Shown here: in pieces, positions 17,179-24,209 of the stretch
Position numbering within the stretch: the first letter of the stretch is position 1
How the letters are laid out: the number at the start of each line of letters is the position of its first letter
DNA from: DASUCS01 sp041166745
GTDB lineage: Bacteria; Actinomycetota; Acidimicrobiia; Acidimicrobiales; JACDCH01
Direction: 5' to 3'
NCBI GenBank assembly: GCA_041166745.1
Contig: JBEEGH010000009.1
Coordinates: 1 to 64,000 of the forward strand
Length of the DNA stretch: 64,000 nt
Notes under the pieces: generated by a model
What the model was told of the DNA's origin: nothing
Database searches by the model: none
Seen by the model: only the letters and a program-made list of their open reading frames with translations
Translations under genes and position numbers: made by a program

Positions 17179-18137
17179 GCCGCGAGATGCGCGACGAGAT
17201 CTGCGGCCGCCGGATGCGCCAACCGCTGCACGGTCGTGCTCCTCGCCTGCTCGGCGACCACCTCTCGCCGCGCCGGATCCATCGCGTTGCTGCCCATGAC
17301 CGCGAGGTCTTCGGCCGTGGGCTCGAGCACGAGCACCGGCGTGCCGCTCGCGCGCACGGCGCGCACCTCGCGCTCGAGCACCCACGACGCCAGAGCACGG
17401 CTGCCGATGTTCGGCGACGGGCGAAGTGCCGTCCAGGGCGCAGACATCGTCGAGATCACGACGACGAGGTCGAGGCCGAGTCCCGCGAGGAGATCGGCGT
17501 TGCTCGGCGAGTGCGCGCCGCCATCGACGTAGGTCTCGCCTCCGATGGCGACCGGTTGCATGTAGCCAGGGATGGCGGACGAGGCCTCGACCGCGGCACC
17601 GACATCGGGAACCTCGACATCGTCGCGGCCGAAGACGACGCGCTGTCCGTCGCGAAGCCGCAGCGCGCAGATCCACAAGGCACGATCGGGCCAGCCATCG
17701 TCGAACATCATGCGGATGCGATCCCCGATGGGTGCGGTCGGGACGCTGCCCGCCGGGAGGAGACCGGCCAACGCCGCGACCGGGCGCGCTCGCCACGGTG
17801 GTAGCAACGCGGTGGCCGCGAGTTGCGGAGAAGCCGGCAGTGGCAGGCCGCGCGGGAACGGAGGTCGCGACGGGATGTCGGCGATGGGCGCCATGCTGCC
17901 GACAAGGCGGACGCCGTCGGGCGAGAGCTGGCCGCTCGTCGCTCGCGCGAACTGATCCGCACCCGACAGTCCGGCGCGCAGCGCGGCACCGGCGATCGAT
18001 CCCGCGGACGTACCGACGATGACCTCGGCGTCACGAGCGTCCCAATTGACCGCTTCGGCCAAGGCCGCCAGCGCGCCGGCGTGGTACGCCCCTCCGACAA
18101 CACCCCCGGCCCCGAGAACGAGGCCTATCGCTTCCAC
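17175..18137 (-). CDS. Patatin-like phospholipase
   Basis: 320 aa from GTG at 18137, preceded by a GGAG ribosome site. Patatin hydrolase motifs are complete: oxyanion loop LGAGGVVGGAYHAG, nucleophile elbow VIVGTSAGS (Ser), and DGGAHSPSN with the dyad Asp. No signal peptide, so probably a cytoplasmic or membrane-face acyl hydrolase of unknown lipid substrate. It is the first gene of the run that continues into hemE by a 4-bp overlap. A second patatin lies at 31718-32668. A longer in-frame start would run into the divergent gene's leader. Confidence 0.88.
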   Translation of the reverse strand: MEAIGLVLGAGGVVGGAYHAGALAALAEAVNWDARDAEVIVGTSAGSIAGAALRAGLSGADQFARATSGQLSPDGVRLVGSMAPIADIPSRPPFPRGLPLPASPQLAATALLPPWRARPVAALAGLLPAGSVPTAPIGDRIRMMFDDGWPDRALWICALRLRDGQRVVFGRDDVEVPDVGAAVEASSAIPGYMQPVAIGGETYVDGGAHSPSNADLLAGLGLDLVVVISTMSAPWTALRPSPNIGSRALASWVLEREVRAVRASGTPVLVLEPTAEDLAVMGSNAMDPARREVVAEQARSTTVQRLAHPAAADLVAHLAA

Positions 18138-18245
18138 GGCTCCATGCTCGCGGCCGGGTGGGTGCCCGGCGAAATCCGGCACCGGGGAACCCTCACCATG
18201 GCAATGACGTTGCAAGCCTGGACACGCGGGCTCAACAAGGGGACG

Positions 18246-18740
18246 ATGGACGTCATGCGAGTGGACAATTCGAACAGCGGTCAGCACGATCACGGCTTTG
18301 GGCTCGGAGCCCACGAACCAGAGCAACACGATGTGAGCCTCGGCGCAGAGCAGCTGGGCCACGAGGCGGGCACCGAGCACGGCCTGTTCGACTCACTGGG
18401 TCACGGGGCGGGCACCGAGCACGGCCTGTTCGACTCATTGGGCCACGGGGCGGAGGCGACGGCGGCGGCCCTCGGCGGCCACGTCGAGGTCGGTCTCCAC
18501 CACGACTTCGGTCACGACGGGCTGCACGAAGGCCTCGACGGCTTGCACGATTCGGTGCACCACTCGGTCGGTCTCGGCTTCGGGGGTGACGAGCACCACT
18601 CATTGCACGAGGGGTTGCACGAGGGGTTGCACGAAACTCTCCACGACACCCAGCACGATCTCGCCCACGATCCGCAGCACGACGTCCAGCACGATGTGCA
18701 GCATCACGACACCGGCCTGGGCGACCTCTTCCACCACTGA
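18246..18740 (+). CDS. Histidine-rich repeat protein, unknown function
   Basis: 164 aa if ATG at 18246 is used; ATG at 18255, with the AAGGGGA site about 11 nt upstream, or ATG at 18198 are alternatives. His makes up a very large share of residues, in runs such as GLHHDFGHDGLHEG, LHEGLHEGLHETLHDT and DPQHDVQHDVQHHDTG. A 14-residue tandem unit (GHGAGTEHGLFDSL) occurs twice. No signal peptide, membrane segment or known domain is visible. Many His/Asp residues suggest binding of Ni, Zn, Cu or Co, but this is inference. It is divergent from the patatin-hem operon, which may point to metal or haem handling. A long hairpin follows the stop. Confidence 0.7.
   Translation: MDVMRVDNSNSGQHDHGFGLGAHEPEQHDVSLGAEQLGHEAGTEHGLFDSLGHGAGTEHGLFDSLGHGAEATAAALGGHVEVGLHHDFGHDGLHEGLDGLHDSVHHSVGLGFGGDEHHSLHEGLHEGLHETLHDTQHDLAHDPQHDVQHDVQHHDTGLGDLFHH
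18356..18453 (+). repeat. 42-bp tandem duplication in the His-rich gene
   Basis: Two 42-bp units (18356-18397 and 18398-18439) followed by 14 bp of a third, differing at a few positions. The unit is a multiple of three, so the frame is kept, encoding GHxAGTEHGLFDSL twice. Recent slippage or unequal crossing-over is likely. Confidence 0.85.
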
Positions 18741-18748
18741 TCCCCGCC

Positions 18749-18796
18749 AAATCCCGTGCATAGCGACACAAAAATGTGTTGCTATGCACGGGATTT
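18749..18796. terminator. Very long bidirectional hairpin terminator
   Basis: 22-bp stem with one G-T wobble: arm AAATCCCGTGCATAGC plus GACACA (18749-18770), loop of four A, and matching arm 18775-18796. It lies exactly between the stops of the His-rich gene and the convergent EEP-family gene (18800). The T/A-rich ends serve both strands. It is unusually long for a terminator and could also be a mobile-type palindrome. Confidence 0.8.
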
Positions 18797-18799
18797 GCT

Positions 18800-19609
18800 T
18801 TAGTAGCGCAGCTCCGCGACCACGGCGTAGTGGTCGCTGGCGTGGATGCCGTCGACCGGGTCCTTGCCCGCAACCGTGCATTTCACGACGTGCCCCGCAC
18901 CGTCGGCCTTCGGCCAACCGGCGAACACGTAGTCGATACGGCGATTCGGTTCGAAGCCCTGAGCGGCGAATGGGTTGGCGTTCGACCACGTCACGCCGTC
19001 GAACGATCCCGTCTTGTCCTCCGCCGCTTCCCACGCGTCGTGGAACACCAGCTTCAACACCGGCACCGTCGTGCGCCCCGTCAGCATCCAGATCTCGTAC
19101 GAGTCGGGCGGCGCGTTGAAGTCGCCGCACAAGATCGGCGGATAGGCCCGCTCGGGGCCCTCGTCGATGAAGCGAGCGATCGTCCGGATCTGCTCTTGGC
19201 GCACGTGGCTCTGATCGAAACGCCAGTTGAGGTGGGTGGAATAGAGCTGGAACGAGCCACGCGGGCCGGCGATGTCGGCGCGCAAGCAGACGCGGAATTC
19301 CTCCGCACCCGGCGGCGCCGGGAGCGGCATCGTTTCGTGGAACTCGATGGGCCATCGAGACAAGATCGCGTTGCCGAGTTGCACGCCGTCGATGTCGACC
19401 CGGCTGGCGTAGACGTGCTCATAGCCGAGCTCCTCGGCGAGCTCCTCCGCCTGGTTGCGCTCGCCGTCGTCCCAGACCTCTTGTAGGGCGATGACGTCGG
19501 CGTCGACCGCGGCCAGCGTGGCCTTGATCGCCGGAAGCCGGTCCTCCCATGGCCCGAAGCGCCACCACAGGTTCCAGGACATCACTCGTAGCCGGCTCTC
19601 GATGGTCAT
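18800..19609 (-). CDS. Endonuclease/exonuclease/phosphatase (EEP) family hydrolase
   Basis: 269 aa, ATG at 19609 with GGGAGG about 4 nt upstream; a GTG at 19633 would add 8 residues. The EEP fold signature is complete: RVMSWNLWW (Asn), VIALQEVW (metal Glu), STHLNWR (His), ILCGDFNAPPDS (Asp, Asn) and the terminal SDHYAVVAEL (Asp-His). Family members are Mg2+-dependent phosphodiesterases or phosphatases on nucleic acids or phospholipids; without a signal peptide or extra domain, the substrate is open. Divergent from the helicase gene, 31 bp apart. Confidence 0.87.
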   Translation of the reverse strand: MTIESRLRVMSWNLWWRFGPWEDRLPAIKATLAAVDADVIALQEVWDDGERNQAEELAEELGYEHVYASRVDIDGVQLGNAILSRWPIEFHETMPLPAPPGAEEFRVCLRADIAGPRGSFQLYSTHLNWRFDQSHVRQEQIRTIARFIDEGPERAYPPILCGDFNAPPDSYEIWMLTGRTTVPVLKLVFHDAWEAAEDKTGSFDGVTWSNANPFAAQGFEPNRRIDYVFAGWPKADGAGHVVKCTVAGKDPVDGIHASDHYAVVAELRY

Positions 19610-19640
19610 CCGCCCTCCCCAGTGCGCCGTCACCTATAGC

Positions 19641-21803
19641 ATGGTCGGTCCCCCGGACAAGGACCGCGGACGGTTGGCTCTCCATCCCGATCTCGAAGCC
19701 GAACAGGCATACGTGGACTACGCGTACGAGTGCCTCGAGGCATCTCGTCGCCGCGCGGCCAGCCTGGGCTCGATGGTCGAGGTCGGCCGCGGAGGCACCG
19801 AGCAGGCTCGCTTCGAACGCGATGTCATCTGGGACACCATCGTCGGACGGCTGCGCGACCTCGAGCTCGGCGACGCCTCGCTCATCTTCGGCCGGATCGA
19901 CAGAACCCCCGTCGAAGACCAGGAGCAGGGCGACACGTATTACATCGGACGCCTCGCCGTGGCCGACGAGGGCCAGGAACCGATCGTGGTCGACTGGCGC
20001 GCGCCGGTGGCCGAGCCGTTCTACCGCGCCACCGGTCGTGCCCCGATGGGCCTCGACCGGCGCCGGCACTTCGCCGCACGCGGGCGCCAACTCCTCGGCA
20101 TCGAGGACGAGTTCTTCGGTGAGGCTGCCGATCGACTGGGCGCCGCCCCCGACGGCACGCCGTTCAACGGGAGTGTGCTCAGCGAGGTGAGCGGCAAGCA
20201 GTCGCTCATCGCCTCGCTCGAGCTCGGGCGCACCGGCCGGCTCACCGACATCGTCGCAACCATCCAGGGCGAGCAGGACGAGATCATTCGCGGCGCGCTT
20301 CCCGGAGTGCTCGTCGTGCAAGGGGGCCCTGGCACCGGCAAGACCGTCGTCGCGCTGCACCGCGCCGCCTACCTCCTCTACACGCACCGGTTCCCGCTCG
20401 AGGGCCAAGGGGTGTTGGTCGTCGGGCCGAACCGTCTCTTCCTCGGCTACATCGAGCAGGTGCTCCCGTCACTCGGGGAAGCGGGCGTCGAGCTCGTCGT
20501 GCTCGCCGATCTGCTCGCCGACTCGATGAGCATCGTGGGGAACGACGCCCCGGTGACGGCCCGCGTGAAAGGCGACCTGCGCATGGCCAAGGTGCTGGTC
20601 AACGCGGTGCGCGATCGTCGTCGACCGTTGCGCGAGGACTTGCGGATCGGTTTCGGCATCGAGACGTTGCAGGTCACCGTGGCCGAGAGCGCAACCATCG
20701 TCGCCGACGCTCGACGAAGGGCGCGCACGCACAATGCGGCGAGACGTTTCGTGGAACAGGGGCTGTACGAGGCACTGGCCCGCTCGAGCCGCAACGACGC
20801 CGAAGCCGACGGCGTGCGCGAGCGCCTTCGCAACACGCACGTGGTGCGCGAAGCACTCGAATGGATGTGGCCCGTGCTCTCGCCCGCGCAGCTGCTCCAC
20901 GATCTGTACGGGTCGCGCGCTTTGCTGCGCTCCGCGGCGGGAACGCGCCTGAGCGACGACGAGATCGAGGCGCTCCATCGCCCTCGGTCGAATTCCGTCG
21001 ACGAGGTCGTGTTCACGTCCGACGACGTGCCCTTGCTCGACGAGGCGCGCTCGTTGCTCGGCGCTCGGCCTCGCCGTAAGGGCCGCTCCGCTGAAGACGA
21101 CGAGGTGCGCACCTACGGGCACATCGTCATCGACGAAGCGCAGGATCTGTCACCGATGCAGCTGCGGATGTTGGCGCGCCGTTCGCTCAACGGATCGATG
21201 ACGGTCGTCGGCGACATCGCGCAGGCCACCGGTGCGTGGGCGCACGCCAGTTGGGAAGAGATCCTGGCGCTGCTGCCCAATCGCCGACCGGCGCGACGGG
21301 CCGAGCTCACGATCGGCTACCGCATCCCCGAACCGAACATGGAGCTTGCGGCGCGCGTGCTTCGAGCGGCCGCGCCCGACCTCGCACCGCCGCGTTCCAT
21401 CCGGCAAGTGGGCACGATGCCGCGATTCGTACGAGTCGAGTCGGCCGGCGATCTCGGTGCCGCAGTCGCGGCGGCCGCCCTGGTCGAGCTCGAGGAAGTA
21501 GGTGCCGGCAACGTCGGCGTGATCGTGTCGACCTCCCTCGTCGATGTCGTGAGCGACGGACTGACCGCGGCCGGAATGCAGTTCGGGTTGGCCAGCCGAA
21601 ACGGTCTCGACGAGCGCATCACGATCGTGCCCATCAGCTTGAGCAAGGGCCTCGAGCTCGACGCCACGGTGGTCGTCGAACCGGCGGCGATCGTCGACGA
21701 GGAAGCGCAGGGCATGCGGGCGCTGTACGTCGCGCTCACTCGGTCGACGAAGCGGCTGGCTCTTGTTCATGCGCGTCCGCTGCCCGACTGCCTGCACGAG
21801 TGA
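19641..21803 (+). CDS. helD: HelD-like UvrD/Rep-type helicase
   Basis: 720 aa from ATG at 19641. The N-terminal helical arm (HPDLEAEQAYVDYAYECLEASRRRA) and GRIDRTPVEDQEQGDTYYIGRLAV match HelD proteins. Walker A is QGGPGTGKTVVALHRAAYLLY (residues about 220-240), Walker B is HIVIDEAQDLSPMQ, and later motifs include GDIAQATGAW, TIGYRIP, SKGLELDATVVVEP and YVALTRSTKRL. Known HelD factors bind RNA polymerase and use ATP to remove stalled complexes; some actinobacterial forms give rifampicin tolerance. Which subclass this is cannot be decided here. The stop overlaps the GNAT start by 4 bp. The sequence CCTATAGC sits just before the ATG. Confidence 0.88.
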   Translation: MVGPPDKDRGRLALHPDLEAEQAYVDYAYECLEASRRRAASLGSMVEVGRGGTEQARFERDVIWDTIVGRLRDLELGDASLIFGRIDRTPVEDQEQGDTYYIGRLAVADEGQEPIVVDWRAPVAEPFYRATGRAPMGLDRRRHFAARGRQLLGIEDEFFGEAADRLGAAPDGTPFNGSVLSEVSGKQSLIASLELGRTGRLTDIVATIQGEQDEIIRGALPGVLVVQGGPGTGKTVVALHRAAYLLYTHRFPLEGQGVLVVGPNRLFLGYIEQVLPSLGEAGVELVVLADLLADSMSIVGNDAPVTARVKGDLRMAKVLVNAVRDRRRPLREDLRIGFGIETLQVTVAESATIVADARRRARTHNAARRFVEQGLYEALARSSRNDAEADGVRERLRNTHVVREALEWMWPVLSPAQLLHDLYGSRALLRSAAGTRLSDDEIEALHRPRSNSVDEVVFTSDDVPLLDEARSLLGARPRRKGRSAEDDEVRTYGHIVIDEAQDLSPMQLRMLARRSLNGSMTVVGDIAQATGAWAHASWEEILALLPNRRPARRAELTIGYRIPEPNMELAARVLRAAAPDLAPPRSIRQVGTMPRFVRVESAGDLGAAVAAAALVELEEVGAGNVGVIVSTSLVDVVSDGLTAAGMQFGLASRNGLDERITIVPISLSKGLELDATVVVEPAAIVDEEAQGMRALYVALTRSTKRLALVHARPLPDCLHE

Positions 21804-22288
21804 CGATCCGCCTCGCGCAGCCCGCCGACTGGCCGCGCATTTGGCCTATCTGGCATGCGGTGGTGAGCGATGGCGATACGTATGTCTGGCCGCCCGAGAC
21901 ATCGATGGATGATGGCCGCGCGTTGTGGATGCTGCCCTCGCCGGCCGAGGTGTGGGCCGTCGACGACGAGGCCGACGGCATCGTCGCTACGGCGACGCTG
22001 AAGCCGAACCAAGTCGGGCTCGGCGATCACGTCGCCAATGCGAGTTTCATGGTCGACCCGTCGCACGCAGGACGCGGTGTCGGGCGACGGTTGGCGGAAG
22101 CGGTGCTCGAGCGGGCGCGGGAGCTCGGCTACGAGGCGATGCAGTTCAACGCCGTGGTAGCGACGAACGAACGCGCGGTCGCGCTGTGGCGGTCACTGGG
22201 CTTCGATGTCGTCGGAACGATCCCGAACGGCTTCCGCCACACCACCCTCGGCCCGGTCGACCTCCTGATCATGCACCGCAAGCTCTGA
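21800..22288 (+). CDS. GNAT family N-acetyltransferase
   Basis: 162 aa from GTG at 21800, overlapping the helicase stop (GTGA). The acetyl-CoA binding motif is ASFMVDPSHAGRGVGRRLAEAVLERARELGYEAMQFNAVV, followed by NERAVALWRSLGFDVVGTIP, both standard GNAT elements. The substrate is unknown; the WPPETSMDDGRALW segment resembles amino-acid or antibiotic acetylases of the phosphinothricin type but is not decisive. Overlap with the helicase gene implies shared expression. The 3' end meets the convergent membrane protein gene with a small hairpin over both ends. Confidence 0.88.
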   Translation: MTIRLAQPADWPRIWPIWHAVVSDGDTYVWPPETSMDDGRALWMLPSPAEVWAVDDEADGIVATATLKPNQVGLGDHVANASFMVDPSHAGRGVGRRLAEAVLERARELGYEAMQFNAVVATNERAVALWRSLGFDVVGTIPNGFRHTTLGPVDLLIMHRKL

Positions 22289-22291
22289 CCA

Positions 22292-22319
22292 GCATCGCCC
22301 GGTCACTGATCGGCGATGC
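22292..22319. terminator. Hairpin between convergent genes
   Basis: 8-bp inverted repeat GCATCGCC (22292-22299) / GGCGATGC (22312-22319), loop of 12. It starts just after the GNAT stop and covers the last codons of the convergent gene. No T run on either side, so termination is only possible. Confidence 0.4.
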
Positions 22320-22860
22320 ACATCTTGCAGGGGGTGAGACCGTCGGTGGACTTCACCGTGCGGAGCTCGGCCGGGGGGCGGCCGGCGACGGTCGCGCATT
22401 CGGGCCGGTGGTACATCGTGCCGGTCTTCGTCGCGACGAGCGGCACCAGAGGCAGACGCGCGCTGCGGTCGACCGGTGATGGCGCCGACAAGCCCAGCGT
22501 CTCGAAGCGCTCCTCGAGGCGCAGGAGGGAGTCGAGCATCTCGCGAGAGGTGGCGAGGAGACGCGCGAGAAAGAAGCCGAAATAGCAGAAGCCGCCGGCG
22601 ATGACGAGCACGATGCCGAGCAGCCCGCCGGAGATCATGTAGGGGATCTGCTCGAACAGCCGCGTCGTATGTGCCGAGCCGTACCAGCCGAGCAGCACGA
22701 GCACGAGCCCGAGCGGCATCAAGATCGAGCCGACGGTGAGCAACGTGCGGTCGGTCACGACGAAGCCCGTCCGCCGACGAAGCGCGGCGAGTCGCTCGGG
22801 CAGCGACGTGCGCACGACCGGTGCCACGTTGTCGATGGGTTCGAGGGCGATGTCAGCCAT
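22303..22860 (-). CDS. Membrane protein with C-terminal Cys/His cluster (Ada-Zn-like)
   Basis: 185 aa, ATG at 22860. Two transmembrane helices (about residues 40-62 and 72-100) are followed by a likely coiled segment (REMLDSLLRLEERFETLG) and a C-terminal motif YHRPECATVAGRPPAELRTV...GLTPCKMC. The H-x3-C ... P-C-x2-C spacing is like the Ada-type zinc-binding module also found in nuclease-associated domains. The tail should be cytoplasmic or periplasmic depending on orientation, which I cannot fix. Last gene of the ABC-type operon, 14 bp after the secreted protein gene. Function unknown. Confidence 0.75.
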   Translation of the reverse strand: MADIALEPIDNVAPVVRTSLPERLAALRRRTGFVVTDRTLLTVGSILMPLGLVLVLLGWYGSAHTTRLFEQIPYMISGGLLGIVLVIAGGFCYFGFFLARLLATSREMLDSLLRLEERFETLGLSAPSPVDRSARLPLVPLVATKTGTMYHRPECATVAGRPPAELRTVKSTDGLTPCKMCIADQ

Positions 22861-22874
22861 TCTTGTTCCGCGCC

Positions 22875-24209
22875 TTATGTCGTTTCGAGCGGGCAGGACG
22901 AGGGCGGGCGATCGACGATGTCGTCGGCGACCCGTTTGAACCCGAAGAACATGAGACCCGAGCCGAGCAAGCCGAGGATCACCTGGCCGGCGAGTCCGTC
23001 GAACGTCGCCGCGATGGGCTTGCTGCCCAGCGTGTTCGCCGGGGTCGCCTTCGCACCTGTAGGACTCGCGGACGTGGCGGGGGACGAGGTGATTCCCGGG
23101 CGGGCAGGGCTTGCCGGGGATGCTGGCGTGAACGTGGACGGCACGAACGGGGCCGAACCCGGAAGGCTGAAGTCTTGGCCGGGGGTCGCGGTCACCAACA
23201 CCCTCGAGCCGCCGAGGGCGATGAAGAACACGTTCTGGCTCGGGTTGCTCGGCGGTATCCACTGGATGATCAGTGACCCGGCCGTGTAGCTGGCGGTCGA
23301 CCCTGACTGTTCCTGTTGTGGCTGGGCGATGAAGAACGAGAAGCCGCCTTGCGTCAGCGCCTGGTTGGCGATCTGACTCACGATCGCGTTCGCGGGCTGG
23401 CCTTGTTCACCGATGTGAACGCCCTGCTCGTCGACGTACGCCGGCTGTCCCGCGATCGTCATTCCTTGCACGACTGTGGAGCCGGTGGGTGCGCCGGCAG
23501 TCACGCCGTCGGTCGCTGCCTCCGCGTGACTGGCGACGGAGTCGATCTTGATCACGCCGCCGAGATCGATGTTCGTGATTCGGCTGTCGGCCGATGCCGA
23601 TCCGGTGGTGTCGTTCATCACCGAGTTCGCGATCGTCTCCGCGTTCCCGAAGCCGAAGTTCGCTTGACCGTCGGCGCCCTTCATCGTTGCGGTCGCTTGC
23701 GCGAGCACGGGATCGGCGTGCGCCTTCAGGGTTGCGCCTTGCGCGTCGAACGCGCTGTCGGGCGAGCCCGATCCGGTCCGGGACTCGGCCCTGATCGGGT
23801 AGTTCGCCGCGGGAGCGGCGGTGTTGAACAGCCCGACGACCGCATCGGGCACCTGGACGGTTGGTCCGTTGGGGACGGTGGCGTCGTGAGGAAAGAGCAG
23901 CAGCCCCACCTTGTCGGCGTTCGCTTCGGTCGCTCCTGGCCAGGCGATGCTCGACAGCCCGTACCCGACGCCTCCGCTGCCGAGCGCAGACGTGCTGTAC
24001 GGCGCCTGCCCGCCTCCTTCGGGATGGGCGTTGGCGCTCGGCTCGTCTTCCCACATCTCGAATCCGGGGGCGGTCGCGGCGATCGTGTAGCTGCCGAACC
24101 TGACGGTCGTTCCGGCGTGCGCGGACTGCCACGCGCTGCCGGCGGCGACCGATGTCATCGCGCCGCCGAGGACGACGAGTGCCCAACGCCGCAGCCGCGA
24201 GCGGTTCAT
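22875..24209 (-). CDS. Secreted, C-terminally anchored protein (choice-of-anchor-like)
   Basis: 444 aa, ATG at 24209, overlapping the ABC fusion stop by 4 bp (ATGA). A cleavable signal peptide (RWALVVLGGAMTSVAAGSAWQSAHA) precedes a beta-rich, Ala/Gly/Thr-rich body (residues about 30-340), a Pro/Ser/Ala-rich stalk with SPASPARPG-like repeats (about 340-400), and a C-terminal helix VILGLLGSGLMFFGFKRV with positive tail: a sorted or membrane-anchored surface protein. The body resembles proteins annotated choice-of-anchor P; no enzyme motif is visible. The tight overlap with the transporter suggests a partner role at the surface, such as ligand capture; this is inference. Confidence 0.7.
   Translation of the reverse strand: MNRSRLRRWALVVLGGAMTSVAAGSAWQSAHAGTTVRFGSYTIAATAPGFEMWEDEPSANAHPEGGGQAPYSTSALGSGGVGYGLSSIAWPGATEANADKVGLLLFPHDATVPNGPTVQVPDAVVGLFNTAAPAANYPIRAESRTGSGSPDSAFDAQGATLKAHADPVLAQATATMKGADGQANFGFGNAETIANSVMNDTTGSASADSRITNIDLGGVIKIDSVASHAEAATDGVTAGAPTGSTVVQGMTIAGQPAYVDEQGVHIGEQGQPANAIVSQIANQALTQGGFSFFIAQPQQEQSGSTASYTAGSLIIQWIPPSNPSQNVFFIALGGSRVLVTATPGQDFSLPGSAPFVPSTFTPASPASPARPGITSSPATSASPTGAKATPANTLGSKPIAATFDGLAGQVILGLLGSGLMFFGFKRVADDIVDRPPSSCPLETT

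Noticed and set aside
19455..19640. Longer N-terminus for the HelD-like protein
   Set aside because: The in-frame extension lies antisense to the EEP-family gene and has random composition; homology-like sequence begins at HPDLEAEQ just after the ATG at 19641.
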